In this document: piece after piece, positions 34,600-44,600 of the stretch
Layout: the number at the start of each line of letters is the position of its first letter
Numbering within the stretch: the first letter of the stretch is position 1
Source: Daphnia pulex
Taxonomy: Eukaryota > Arthropoda > Branchiopoda > Diplostraca > Daphniidae
Direction of reading: 5' to 3'
DNA length: 64,000 nt
Assembly (NCBI RefSeq): GCF_021134715.1
Contig: NC_060022.1
Coordinates: 6,577,001-6,641,000 of the forward strand
Notes under the pieces: model-generated
The model's database searches: none
Seen by the model: the letters and a program-made list of their open reading frames with translations, nothing else
What the model was told of the DNA's origin: nothing
Program-made: the position numbers and the translations under genes

Positions 34600-35340
34600 T
34601 TTTTCGCGAGTGACAGCAGGTAGGGAGCCAGCAAGGTAACTCCATTTTCGTTAGATTTATTTGATATGTCCCAGGCTCTATCCGCTCTATCTATATATTT
34701 AGAACCGTCACCTTTTAAATAAGAAACTAATTACATGTTTTCCTTTAACATTTTTAAATGAAATGGAAATAATTGCGGGAAAAAATTTGAGATTCTAGTC
34801 GAGTGCAAGTGTGGCGTTGGATTCAGACCAAGGACGAAGCTGAAGGATCTATCACTAGGTGGCTAAAAAGATGTGTTTTCTTTTTAGATTTCGCCATATT
34901 TTTGAGGCTTGAGTGGGCTTGAGAGACAGAGTGGAAAAGGTATCGTTAAATTCATTAGGGTTAGACTTTACTGATAAAGGTGTACTTTTGGACTTACTTT
35001 TCGTCATAATAAAGTAATTCCAGCTTCGATTCTGTAAGGTTACTGAATGTGAATTTTTTTGTGTTAGTTATTAGCCTATAATACTTCAAAACTTAAAAGT
35101 AATTATATTGATCAACGCTTTTTAACCATAAGGTTACATATGATGTTGTTGATGACAAGCACTTTTCTAATGTTAGGATTTTCAGTTAAGTCTGTTGGAA
35201 AAATGAAAAACTTGAGCCTGCTAACTGTGGATTCCTTAGTTACATTATAAAAGTAATTCTGAGGGAATGCTTAGTTTAACTTATCATTTGTCATTATATT
35301 GTCTCACAGGACTGTTATCTGGTAGTAAATTATTCTTATC
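34600..35340. other. No gene seen
   Basis: AT-rich non-coding sequence leading into the repeated exon-like units. Confidence 0.4.
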
Positions 35341-35353
35341 TTTTTCCAAGTAG

Positions 35354-35433
35354 GACCAACAGCCTGGTGAAGTCTGAGCTTCTTCGTTGCTGTCCAATGT
35401 GCACATGGATTTGCTGCAACCAGCCGGGTTAAG
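35354..35433 (+). repeat. Exon-like repeated unit, copy 1
   Basis: Preceded by a pyrimidine-rich tract ending CCAAGTAG and followed by a GTGTTT donor-like site. The core CAGCCTGGTGAAGTCTGAGC is shared by four copies. It is not an obvious coding exon, so a non-coding RNA exon is possible. Confidence 0.55.
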
Positions 35434-35764
35434 GTGTTTCTTTTCTCATTTGCTACCTATATAGGTTGTGCCCTCCATTACATACAGAAACCCTTCAGAA
35501 TAAAATTATATGTTTACATTCATTATAATTCCTTCATTATCTCCAATTTTAAACAGTAAGGCTACAGATTCAGTTGATTATCTCTGCTTCATAACTGTTG
35601 AATTTTCAATTTTCTGGTAAATCTAGGTTTTGGCAAATTTTTGTAACTGTAGATCCCTTTGTAACATATTAAAAAGCAATTTTTATGGATTGCTTAGTTT
35701 AACTTTGCTTCTGTCATTATGTCACAGGAGACAGTTTCTGACAGTAATTTTGTTTTCCAAGTAG

Positions 35765-35850
35765 GATCAACCCATCAACAGCCTGGTGAAGTCTGAGCTT
35801 CATTGTTGCAGTCCGATGTGCACATTGATTTGTTTCTGCCAGCTGTTGAA
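35765..35850 (+). repeat. Exon-like repeated unit, copy 2
   Basis: Follows the same CCAAGTAG acceptor-like context as copy 1, with the same upstream ATTGCTTAGTTTAACTT and GTCACAG stretch. The homology therefore includes flanking intron-like sequence (tandem duplication of about 410 bp). Confidence 0.55.
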
Positions 35851-36359
35851 TGGTGTGGCGAGCCGTTGCATGCAGACCGTGGTGCTGGTGTGTTGAGCTG
35901 CTGCAAATCATGTAGAATGTCAATGTTGAATATATCCAACGTCAACTCGGCTACTTATCTCCCTATCTATCTTGGGCTTAGGCTTGGTTGGTTAGTTCTT
36001 AAAAAAGTCTCCGTACCATAACCGATCTGGACCTTATAGAGATTAACCGAGATGATTGGCCGCGATTAAAAAAAGTATGATGTAAATGTAGGCAAGTACA
36101 TAATCTGGGCCTCCTTCCTTTAACTAACCAACATCCGTCGGAGAATTGAATTTTGGCCAAATGAAGAAAGGGAAATAGGAATATGAAAATAATGATAACA
36201 GAAAAAAATGATTTGAGTGTTGAAAACATAATTAACTTGCATTTATATTATATTATTACAAAATATGTAAATGCTATAACTCCAGAATATCTAACTAATT
36301 GTTCAAACATAAATGTTGTAACCAACATCTTTATGATTGTTGTTTGTTACCATAAATAT

Positions 36360-36425
36360 GATAAGGCGCTATCGCCTACTTCCGGCACACTTCCGGAAAA
36401 TTTGCATAAAACTAGTTAGTGAGCT
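36360..36425. repeat. Short repeat shared with 49524-49588
   Basis: About 65 bp beginning AAGGCGCTATCGC and including CTTCCGGAAAATTTGCATAA and AAACTAG are nearly identical in both places. Confidence 0.7.
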
Positions 36426-36429
36426 TATT

Positions 36430-39080
36430 TGTTCTCTGTATAGTTCTTAAGATAGAATGCTAGGTTTTAGACTTTTAGCAAACAAAAATGCGCTTTTTAA
36501 GTTTTGTGAACATCTTTAGACCAGTCCTTCAAATATTGAGTTTTGGGACGTGTCAAATAGATGGCGTGTTGATTGTGTCAGTTATGGGCTTATGGCGGTT
36601 TGCTGTCAAAAGTTATAAGCTATCTTTTCTTCGAAAATTAACAATGAATTCATAGGTAAACTCGAGTGATTTCGTGTGTAACTTGTCGGTGATCTGTTCT
36701 CTTCCGTGTATATATTGGATAACCTTAATGTTTCTCATCAATTTACAGTATGAAACGTGTAAGAGTAGTGCAGCCTACTGTCAACTATTTTGTTCAAAAT
36801 TATTGTTAATCATCTACTGAATCATTTCATTTACTGAAATCATTTACTGAATGTGCCATTGAAATGATACAGGTAACAACCAACACTAGCTTTATTACAG
36901 TATTGCTGAAAAATGTGTTCTTCTCATCTTTTATTAGGATTCATCATAATTGTCCGCTGTTTGTATTTGACTTGCAGACTTGCTAGATCACCAACCCCAG
37001 CGTGGACCAATCTCTCATTCCATTTTCTGGTGAACCTTGGATTTGGTTCGATGGTTGATTTGGATCGATGGTTTCATGTGTAAGTTTACTTGTCATGTTG
37101 TCACTGAATTTTCTATGTAGCAGTCTAATATGTATTTAAAGTATCTGCACTTTATCTGCAGCCCAACTATCTAATGTTTTACTGTTTTAGAGACGATTTT
37201 GAGTGTATACTACTAACTGTTTAATTATTCTTTTAGATCATAGATGTCAAGCAAATTGATGAAACAAATTATAAACACAATGAATTATTTTGTTTTTTAA
37301 TTTACAGGTTTCTAAATTGGCATTTGACAGACTTATTGAGAAGTCATGTCCTTTCAAGAAAAAGGACAAGGACCATACAGTCAGCAAGATTCCTTGTTTG
37401 CTAACCCGTTGGCTGCTACCCTTGAATCTCCCACTTGACTTCCTACACAGCCCTCTTGATTTGAGGTATTGCTTTTTTTTTGTTACAATCTTGTTTGAAT
37501 ATTACTGTCATCCAAATAATAAATGTTCATTCTGCTTACAGGGTAATTCCTTCTAGGACTTCATCTTTTGGTGAAAACCGACATGATATGGAGAGAATGC
37601 TGTAATTCAAGACCGTTAAATTGTGTAGTTAGCTAAATTACATTACAAGTGCATATCTGGGCTCCCTTCTTTTCTGTGGCCCCGTTTCCCTAACTAACCA
37701 CTAACCAACGCCCGCCGGTGGTCACTCACCCGCTGTGAAACCAGGAGGAGGGGATGGCTCTGGTCGAACGGGGACTTGGAAGGCGCATGATCCGATGAAA
37801 ACTTTTGGAGGGTCATGTGTCTAACCCGGAAGCCTAGTATGACTACATCTCCCCGGAAAAACTTGCCTCGTACTTCTCTCTTCTTCTCGGTCCAGATACT
37901 TATCTCTGGGGGCCGTAGACATGTCCTATAACAGCATGTGCGAGTTAAACAAAGCAACCCACTACCCAATGAAAGAAAAAGCCGGTTTATTACTTGCTAT
38001 CTACCATTGCTTTTTGTCTCATTGCCGCAGCGGTGGTGGCGGGTTGCGTTTAACTCGTACAGAAGAAATGCGTTTTGAACCGGACGTTCTGTTTATTGAA
38101 TTTATTGAACATTTTAAAAATAAAATAAAAATTAGTACATATAATGTTTATTTTTATTTATTACAGATATTTTACATCGTTATGGTTTAACATTGGTTTA
38201 TGGGGTTTAGGGCATAAATTTAGGGTTTGGTAGGTGTATGTTTGTGGGGTTTGAAGAATTGGAAGGTATAAGTTTGTGGGGTTTGCTGATTAGTTGGTAG
38301 GGATATGTTTGTAGGTTTATAAATTAACTGATTTTTTGTCCCGACTTGAAATATCCTCCCCCACCTCCACTTTCCTTTCCCAATCCCGAAAACATATTTA
38401 TTATTTGTTTGACATAAACATCCGATATTTGTTTTTGTAGCTTCTTAACTTATCAACTGTAGTAACGATGACAATTTAGCAAAATAATGATGCAATTTCG
38501 GTAACACGACACCAAGGAACGACCAATTGAACTTGTTGTAGAAAGATCTTTCGCCAGCATAGGCTGCAACAACGAGCCACAGCGGACAGCAACTACGCAA
38601 ACTTACACGATAAACCTGTAACCGAAATTAAATGAATTAATGTTCAGCATCAATGGAAATGCTGTCAATGAAAATACAAATAGATGTCACTTTTATGTTA
38701 TTAGCTTACCATTAAGAAAACTGTACATGTCAAATTCAAAATGCTAACTGAAAAAATCCATGTGTGAATAAGACTGGAACGAAGAAGAAGGTAAAGCTAA
38801 GACTTCAACTAGCTGTTAATCCTACTTGTAAAAATTAATTACTATTGAGAAATTTAGTCTCATGTGATGCTCACAAAAATGACAAGTATATATCTTAACT
38901 CCACATCCTCTCAGAACTATTCTTAGAACCATTACAAAAGAATCTACAGTTGAAAAGCTTTACCAATAATGAGAAATACAATTAAAAAATTTATTAAACT
39001 AATTACTTCAATAGTTCTTAAGTGTTTCTTCAAGGGACTGAGCAAACAGCAGTAGGCTACAGGAAGCAAGAGAAAAATCT
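36430..39080. other. No gene supported
   Basis: Low-complexity AT-rich sequence between the plus- and minus-oriented exon-like units. Two diverged repeats containing CTAACTAACCA and CC(G/A)(T/C)CGG occur near 36110 and 37690. Short ORFs lack supporting features. Confidence 0.35.
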
Positions 39081-39084
39081 TTAC

Positions 39085-39157
39085 CTGCCGCTTATGTCAA
39101 ATCCATGTGAACATTGGGCAGCAACAAAGAAGCTCAGACTTCACCAGGCTGTTTATC
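39085..39157 (-). repeat. Exon-like repeated unit, copy 3 (inverted)
   Basis: On the minus strand a T-rich tract ending CCCTATAG precedes the core and GTAAAG follows it. The splice-site-like context is therefore preserved in the inverted copy. Confidence 0.55.
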
Positions 39158-39466
39158 CTATAGGGAAAAAAAAATACCAACAGGAAACAGTAAGTGACAG
39201 CATATTTACAGAAGATAAGTTCATACAATCGTTCAGAATTACTTTTAAAGGAATTACAGTTGGCATGTTTTTCCTTTGTAAACTAGACTGAAAATTCTAC
39301 AACAGATGGGCAAAGAACTAGTCATCAATTAAAAATGTTGGTAGCATTCAAGTTAGAAAGCTGATCACCATAATTACCTTCATTGTTCTGAAGTGTGTCA
39401 TTCATTGTGTTAAGTGTTTTTGTATGATATGAAACATACAGCTGGTACAGGTAGCAAGAAGAGCAC

Positions 39467-39549
39467 CTATCACCGGCTGGCTGTAACAAACCCATCTGCA
39501 CATAGCACATTGGACTGACACAAAGAAGCTCAGAAATCACCAGCCTGTT
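39467..39549 (-). repeat. Exon-like repeated unit, copy 4 (inverted)
   Basis: On the minus strand TTTCTTAG precedes a diverged core (ACAGGCTGGTGATTTCTGAG) and GTGCTC follows. It continues with CAGCCAGCCGG as in copy 1. Confidence 0.5.
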
Positions 39550-39554
39550 CTAAG

Positions 39555-40970
39555 AAATATATGAAAAAAAGATTCAACGAGTCAAATACTCATCACAACA
39601 GTCAACTGCGAAATTCTCTCAGGTGTGAGTGACAATTTTTCAGGTCCAGCTATTAATATGCATTACTTGACATTGAAAACATCATGAAAGGGGGTGGCAG
39701 CAAATTAGCACCAACTCCACATCAACAGTTAGGGCTAAGTTCTTCATCTTAGTTTTGTCATATCTGTAAAAGTAAATAAAATTTTATTAGATATGGCTTT
39801 GGAAAGAGATGAAAATGTATCCTCTTAACTGAAGCTTAGGAACTTTAATATATTGGATTTTTGATGTTGTTAAACCCTCTTCAGGATAGTCCTGGGCTAT
39901 TTCAAACATTTAGAACCTTGGCTGCTTTGTTTCAACCACGTTGTTTGTTGAAGGATGGGAGTATACTACGATTGAGCAATGAGGGAGCATTGAGAATCGA
40001 TAAAAACAGCTGTTCTTTTTTAGCAGACTAAAATACAGTTTCATCGCCATCTATGATTCAACTTTACAACTTAACGGAACAATAAGTCTTCGTTGCGCTA
40101 AACCGCCGCCATTTTTTTCGAGCACTGATTGAAAGCGCAAAGCGTTTAATTTTCTTAAACCCAAGACGGGTCAAACTTTTTGCTTTAGCCACTAATTTAA
40201 TACGAGAAAGTCAACTTACCAAGTTAGTTTCAACTTCTGTGACTCTTTGCAACAGACTATAAAGAGACTAGCCTATAAAGCGTGCCGTGAATAAGCAATG
40301 AACCCCGGATCATTCGGTCCGCATCCGGATGTCGGCGATAGCGACCCGAGTGGAAAAATCCCATCGGGTGACGATCCATTTACACATGAAACATTTTTGA
40401 GGCAATGAAACTAACATTAGTAACTCTTTTTTCATTGTTTGTTGTGAGTTGTGACCGTGACGCATCAACCCGCCACCTCATCCGTCTGTGGTCGACAGTC
40501 AGCTTCCGCCTGAATAAGCAAGCAATCCGCGCATCCGGCTAAGACAAAAGGCTATCAATTCCGATCAATCCAACTGAGACCCATGCATGTGATACGCCAA
40601 CAAAGAAAGCTACGCCTCTTTTTTAGTCCCCTCAACCACCGAAAAAATATTTGCAGCGCCATTATAATCCTCTCTTTATTTCCCAAATTTGCCCAACGTG
40701 TGATGGCCCAACGGAATAATAATTTGTCTTCTTGGCTTTTCCGTACTGAAATGACGCTGCAAGTCAAAGATGAGTTAAGCAGCAATTCCAATCTATTTCA
40801 ATTCCCTTTTTTTTTTACCAGCGAATGTGATGTTAATATTACAAGTCATATCAACCTTATAGGTAAAACAGTTAACATTTTGAGGGAAAAAATTGTGAAC
40901 TATTCACCGTTTTTCAGAGGCACCGGGTAGGGAAATTTCGTACTATCTGTTATCGTTGTTGAAACAGTTT
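39555..40970. other. No gene seen
   Basis: Non-coding. A 36-codon ATG frame at 40298-40408 and a plus ORF at 40583-40930 have no recognisable features. Confidence 0.35.
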
Positions 40971-41184
40971 AACAACATAAAAACCTATCGACGGTAATGA
41001 ATTAGACAACAAGTATAGTGTTTTAATTTTATGAAATTTTATTTTACAGTATGTACAAGTCATTCAATATGACGATTGGAGAAAAAAAAAGCCTGCCGAG
41101 AGAAAGATTCAGAGGTTTGGCGGGGGAGGTTAGTTCCCGATGGTCTGAGCTCGACTGATAACTATTATCAAGTATCAGACCTGG

Positions 41185-41326
41185 TCAGATCGTCCCGGGC
41201 CAAAATAATCCACCTGCAGGCTAAAGAAAATGTAATCATCAATTAGCACGTTTAAAATAGAGTCGGAAACAGGCTCGGACGTACTTTCTTGCCGGTTTTC
41301 TTCAGCTCAACCAAGATATCTCGAAT
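41185..41326 (-). pseudogene. 3' part of an unrecognised gene fragment split by copia
   Basis: On the minus strand an exon enters from 47868-47767 (LAKVIELLPLLGAPEAAIEV). It is interrupted by the copia insertion, resumes at 41326 with RDILVELKKTGK, ends at a GTACGT donor at 41285 and continues after a 64-bp intron at 41220-41185 (PAGGLFWPGTI, then TGA). The unsplit paralogue is at 49.85-50.07 kb. The protein is not recognised. Confidence 0.55.
41322..41326. repeat. Target-site duplication of copia, left copy
   Basis: CGAAT, repeated at 47762-47766 directly after the 3' LTR. The unoccupied paralogue reads ATATCTCGAATCAGTCCGAC. Confidence 0.9.
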
Positions 41327-41606
41327 TATTAGAAACGGCTGTCCATTTGGCAAACCCGCTTTACCCCCTTCCCCTCCTTTGAGCAAGTGACGACGCCAGG
41401 CTTTTCTTTAAGTCTGGCAACGTGGGTGGGAGTCATCTTAGAAAAGGGGGGGCTTCCTTTTTCCTTCTTCTTGTCCGTGATCTCGTGGAGTGTGGTAACG
41501 CTGTATGTGCTCTGTGTTTCGTATGTGTGTCTCAAATGTTGCTTTGTGTACCCCTTGTGTCATCGACAATATACACTCAGTGCATTATATCTTATTTATT
41601 TTAATA
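41327..41606 (+). repeat. copia 5' LTR
   Basis: 280 bp, bounded by TATTAG and TTAATA, which form short inverted ends unlike the usual TG..CA. C/T-rich in its middle. No TATA box is certain. Confidence 0.9.
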
Positions 41607-41624
41607 GGTTATGGGCCCAGGACA
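41607..41624 (+). promoter_or_regulatory. copia primer-binding site (initiator tRNA-Met fragment type)
   Basis: GGTTATGGGCCCAG follows the LTR immediately. Drosophila copia has the same kind of site, primed by an internal fragment of initiator tRNA-Met. Confidence 0.75.
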
Positions 41625-41643
41625 CGCCAATTAATTGACAAGA

Positions 41644-44600
41644 ATGAATCACGAAGCCTCGAGAGAAGTCAACAGAATAACGAAGTTAAGCGGTCCGGAA
41701 AAATGGACCTCGTTTAGATATGGGTGTACACTGCTGCTGCAACGAGCACGTGTTCTCAACGTCGTCACGAGACTTGAACCTCGACCCGAACCGGTAATTA
41801 TTGTCTTTCTATGTAGACGTCTTGCGAGACAAAGAACAAAGCTTGAATTTTGAGAATTTCTTCTTTACAAAAGAAAATGAGAGAGACGAAAATTGTAATG
41901 ATGGCAAAAGACTAAGCTATTTCCTGGACATTGAAAAAAAAAAAGATTTGACGAGTAGTTGTAAGTGATGTTTCTATCCAACGGCTGCTCAGAATGAAGT
42001 CAATGACCATTTTTTTTAAATTATGAAACGTTTTACAGTAACTGTGGGGCCAGACTTGCTTCTTTGCAGCCACGTGTTGGTATAGAAACATGACACTACC
42101 TGATGATGGAAAAACATTAAATGCTTGGCTTATTGTTCAAGTTTGCAGTCGTAAATAGTGTTTCTATCAGATAGGCAATTCACATGATACCTGTAAGCTT
42201 GACTTTGTTTTCAGCCGGCTAAAGCAGTCCGAATTAATCCTCTTACTATATAGCCTCTGTCTGAAATAGAAACACTATACTGCCATTATAGCATGAATTG
42301 TGAAGAAATTTTATGTCGTTGTAAGTCGGGTAAACGCATTTTCTTGGGACAAATTATCGTTCACGTCACTCAGGCCTCACACACGCCACACTCGCATCTA
42401 ACGAGTGGTGAAAGTCACGATCGTTTGATAAAAACAAAATATAAATATATATTTATATATAAATATATGTATGTATACATATTTTATGCGCGTACCACGA
42501 CACGACAGAGTACCACCGTTTGTTCTATTGAGAACTCACACATGATTATGCTGTTCATTGAGAGCTCATCTACGCAGACGCGGCATATTACGCACGCCAG
42601 TTAATTAACGTTATGTTCAATTATTGACAGAACCTCAATGAGAACCAGGAGGTCGCGAACCAAAATCTGATAGACGCTTGGGACATGAAGGATGCAGAGG
42701 CGAGAATTATAATATTCTGCAACGTTGAGGGGCCACAGCAAACTCTCATCGAAGGATGCGCGTCCTCCGCGGAAATGTGGGAGCGTCTGATACTGCAATA
42801 CGCCAACGCTGCTCCTATCAACGGCAATCTACTGCTAGAGAAATTTTTCAACTACAAATACAATCCTGGTATACTAACTCTACAGTTCATAAAACTAAAG
42901 AATCTTGTTAACTCACATATGATTACCGTTCACAGAGCACAGAGTGCTGGATCATGTGGCAGTTTACACAAACTTGGCAGAAGAGCTGAGAAACTTGGAA
43001 TCACCTGTCACTGAACAACAACTCGTTGTGAAAATTATCCAAACACTGCCCCCCAGTTTTCGCTCATTCCGTTCGGCTTGGGACAATCTACCAAGGAACG
43101 AGCAAACAATAGAAAACCTAACACCAAGACTGGTAAACGAAGAAGCCATCAGCAGAGCGGCCAACAACGGCGCGATGGATCCGACCGATGCGGCCTTCTT
43201 TGCGTTCCACACGCCTAAGGCAGCCGCTTTCGCCGGGGAGAGTGCTGCAAAGACATCCCCAGGGCAAAGTTTCGACAACGCAGCACACGCGCAAGGGGGA
43301 TTCCGTGGCCGCGGACGAGGCCCCTACTTTACGGGTGAATGGCGAGGACGTGGCAGAGGCAGAGGAGGAAGAGGAGGTAGAGGTGGTGGCAGCTCCAATC
43401 CGCACAACCACTCATACGCACGAAAAGATGGACAACAACAAAACGATCAGCAGCAAAGCAGCCAACATGCCGGCTCAGTCGTCTGCTTCAACTGCAATGG
43501 AAACGGACACAAAGCTTATCAGTGTCCAACAAAAAGAGAAGAAGAACGTGGTCAGGCGAGACAAGAAAATTTCAACAAGAAAAGAGGTTTTGGCTGTATC
43601 TCTTCGTCATTGTGTCTGGTTGCACGGGAACACAAGGTCTGGAACGCTGATTCGGGCGCAACTAATCACATGACTGATCAACGGTCCTTCTTCACCACTT
43701 TCAAAATAATTCCACCCGGAACATGGAAAATCAATGGAATTGGTGGTGTTGAACTACAAGCCCTTGGTATAGGAAACATCGACGTCATTACAGAAGTAGA
43801 TGGTGCGAAGCTTGAAGGAACATTCCACGACGTGTTATACGTTCCCGGTCTTGGAATTAATCTTTTTTCAATTGGAGCAGCCACCGACTGTAACGTCAAT
43901 GTTGAGTTCACTGATACACAGGTATGATACAACTCGTAAAAATTTGCAGTCATGACTCGAGATTTATGTATATAAATATTTCCTTACCAACAGGTCTTTT
44001 TCGCTAATAAGGAAACTAACGAAAAATTCATGACTGGCTCCCGTGTCGAAAACTCCCTCTACAGGTTATGCGCTACGACCAAAAACCCAACGGAATTGAA
44101 CGAAGAATCTTCAACAGCGCTCTACGGTGTTGGTAATGGAAGTACCAAGGCGTCCCTCGAACTTTGGCATAGAAGATTCGGCCATCTCAACTGTCAAGAC
44201 ATTTTAAAGATCAACAAATCTAAAGCAGTATACGGCCTGCACCTCAACGACGTCAAAAAACCACTCATATGCGAAGGTTGCATCTTTGGAAAACTCCACC
44301 GTAGCAAGTTCCCAACCGGATGCGGCCGCGCGGAAAATATCGGCGACTTGATCCACTCCGATGTCGGGGGTCCATTACACGTGCCAACTCCTGAAGGCCA
44401 TCGATTCTTCGTCATCTTCAAAGACGACAACAGCAGTTATACAGTAGCCAAACTCATGAAGACGAAAAATGAAGCTGGCACGCATTTCATGGAATTCGCA
44501 GAAATGATGAAAACCCAAACCGGAAGGCCAATAAAAATACTCAGGACGGACCAAGGAACCGACATCCTCGGCGGAAACTTTAGCGAATACAAAAAACGTA

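Larger units (their letters stand above)
40975..41326. repeat. Duplicated segment, copy 1 (left of the copia insertion)
   Basis: Matches 49605-49987 in the same orientation and carries the 3' part of a minus-strand gene fragment. It continues across the copia insertion into 47767-47868, which matches 49988-50070. Confidence 0.8.

Noticed and set aside
41387-41638. Hydrophobic ORFs within the copia LTRs
   Set aside because: They occur identically in both LTRs and continue into unrelated flanks; chance ORFs.
42421-42480. AT-rich tract as a promoter or origin
   Set aside because: It lies inside a copia intron and is simple-sequence DNA; nothing else supports a function.
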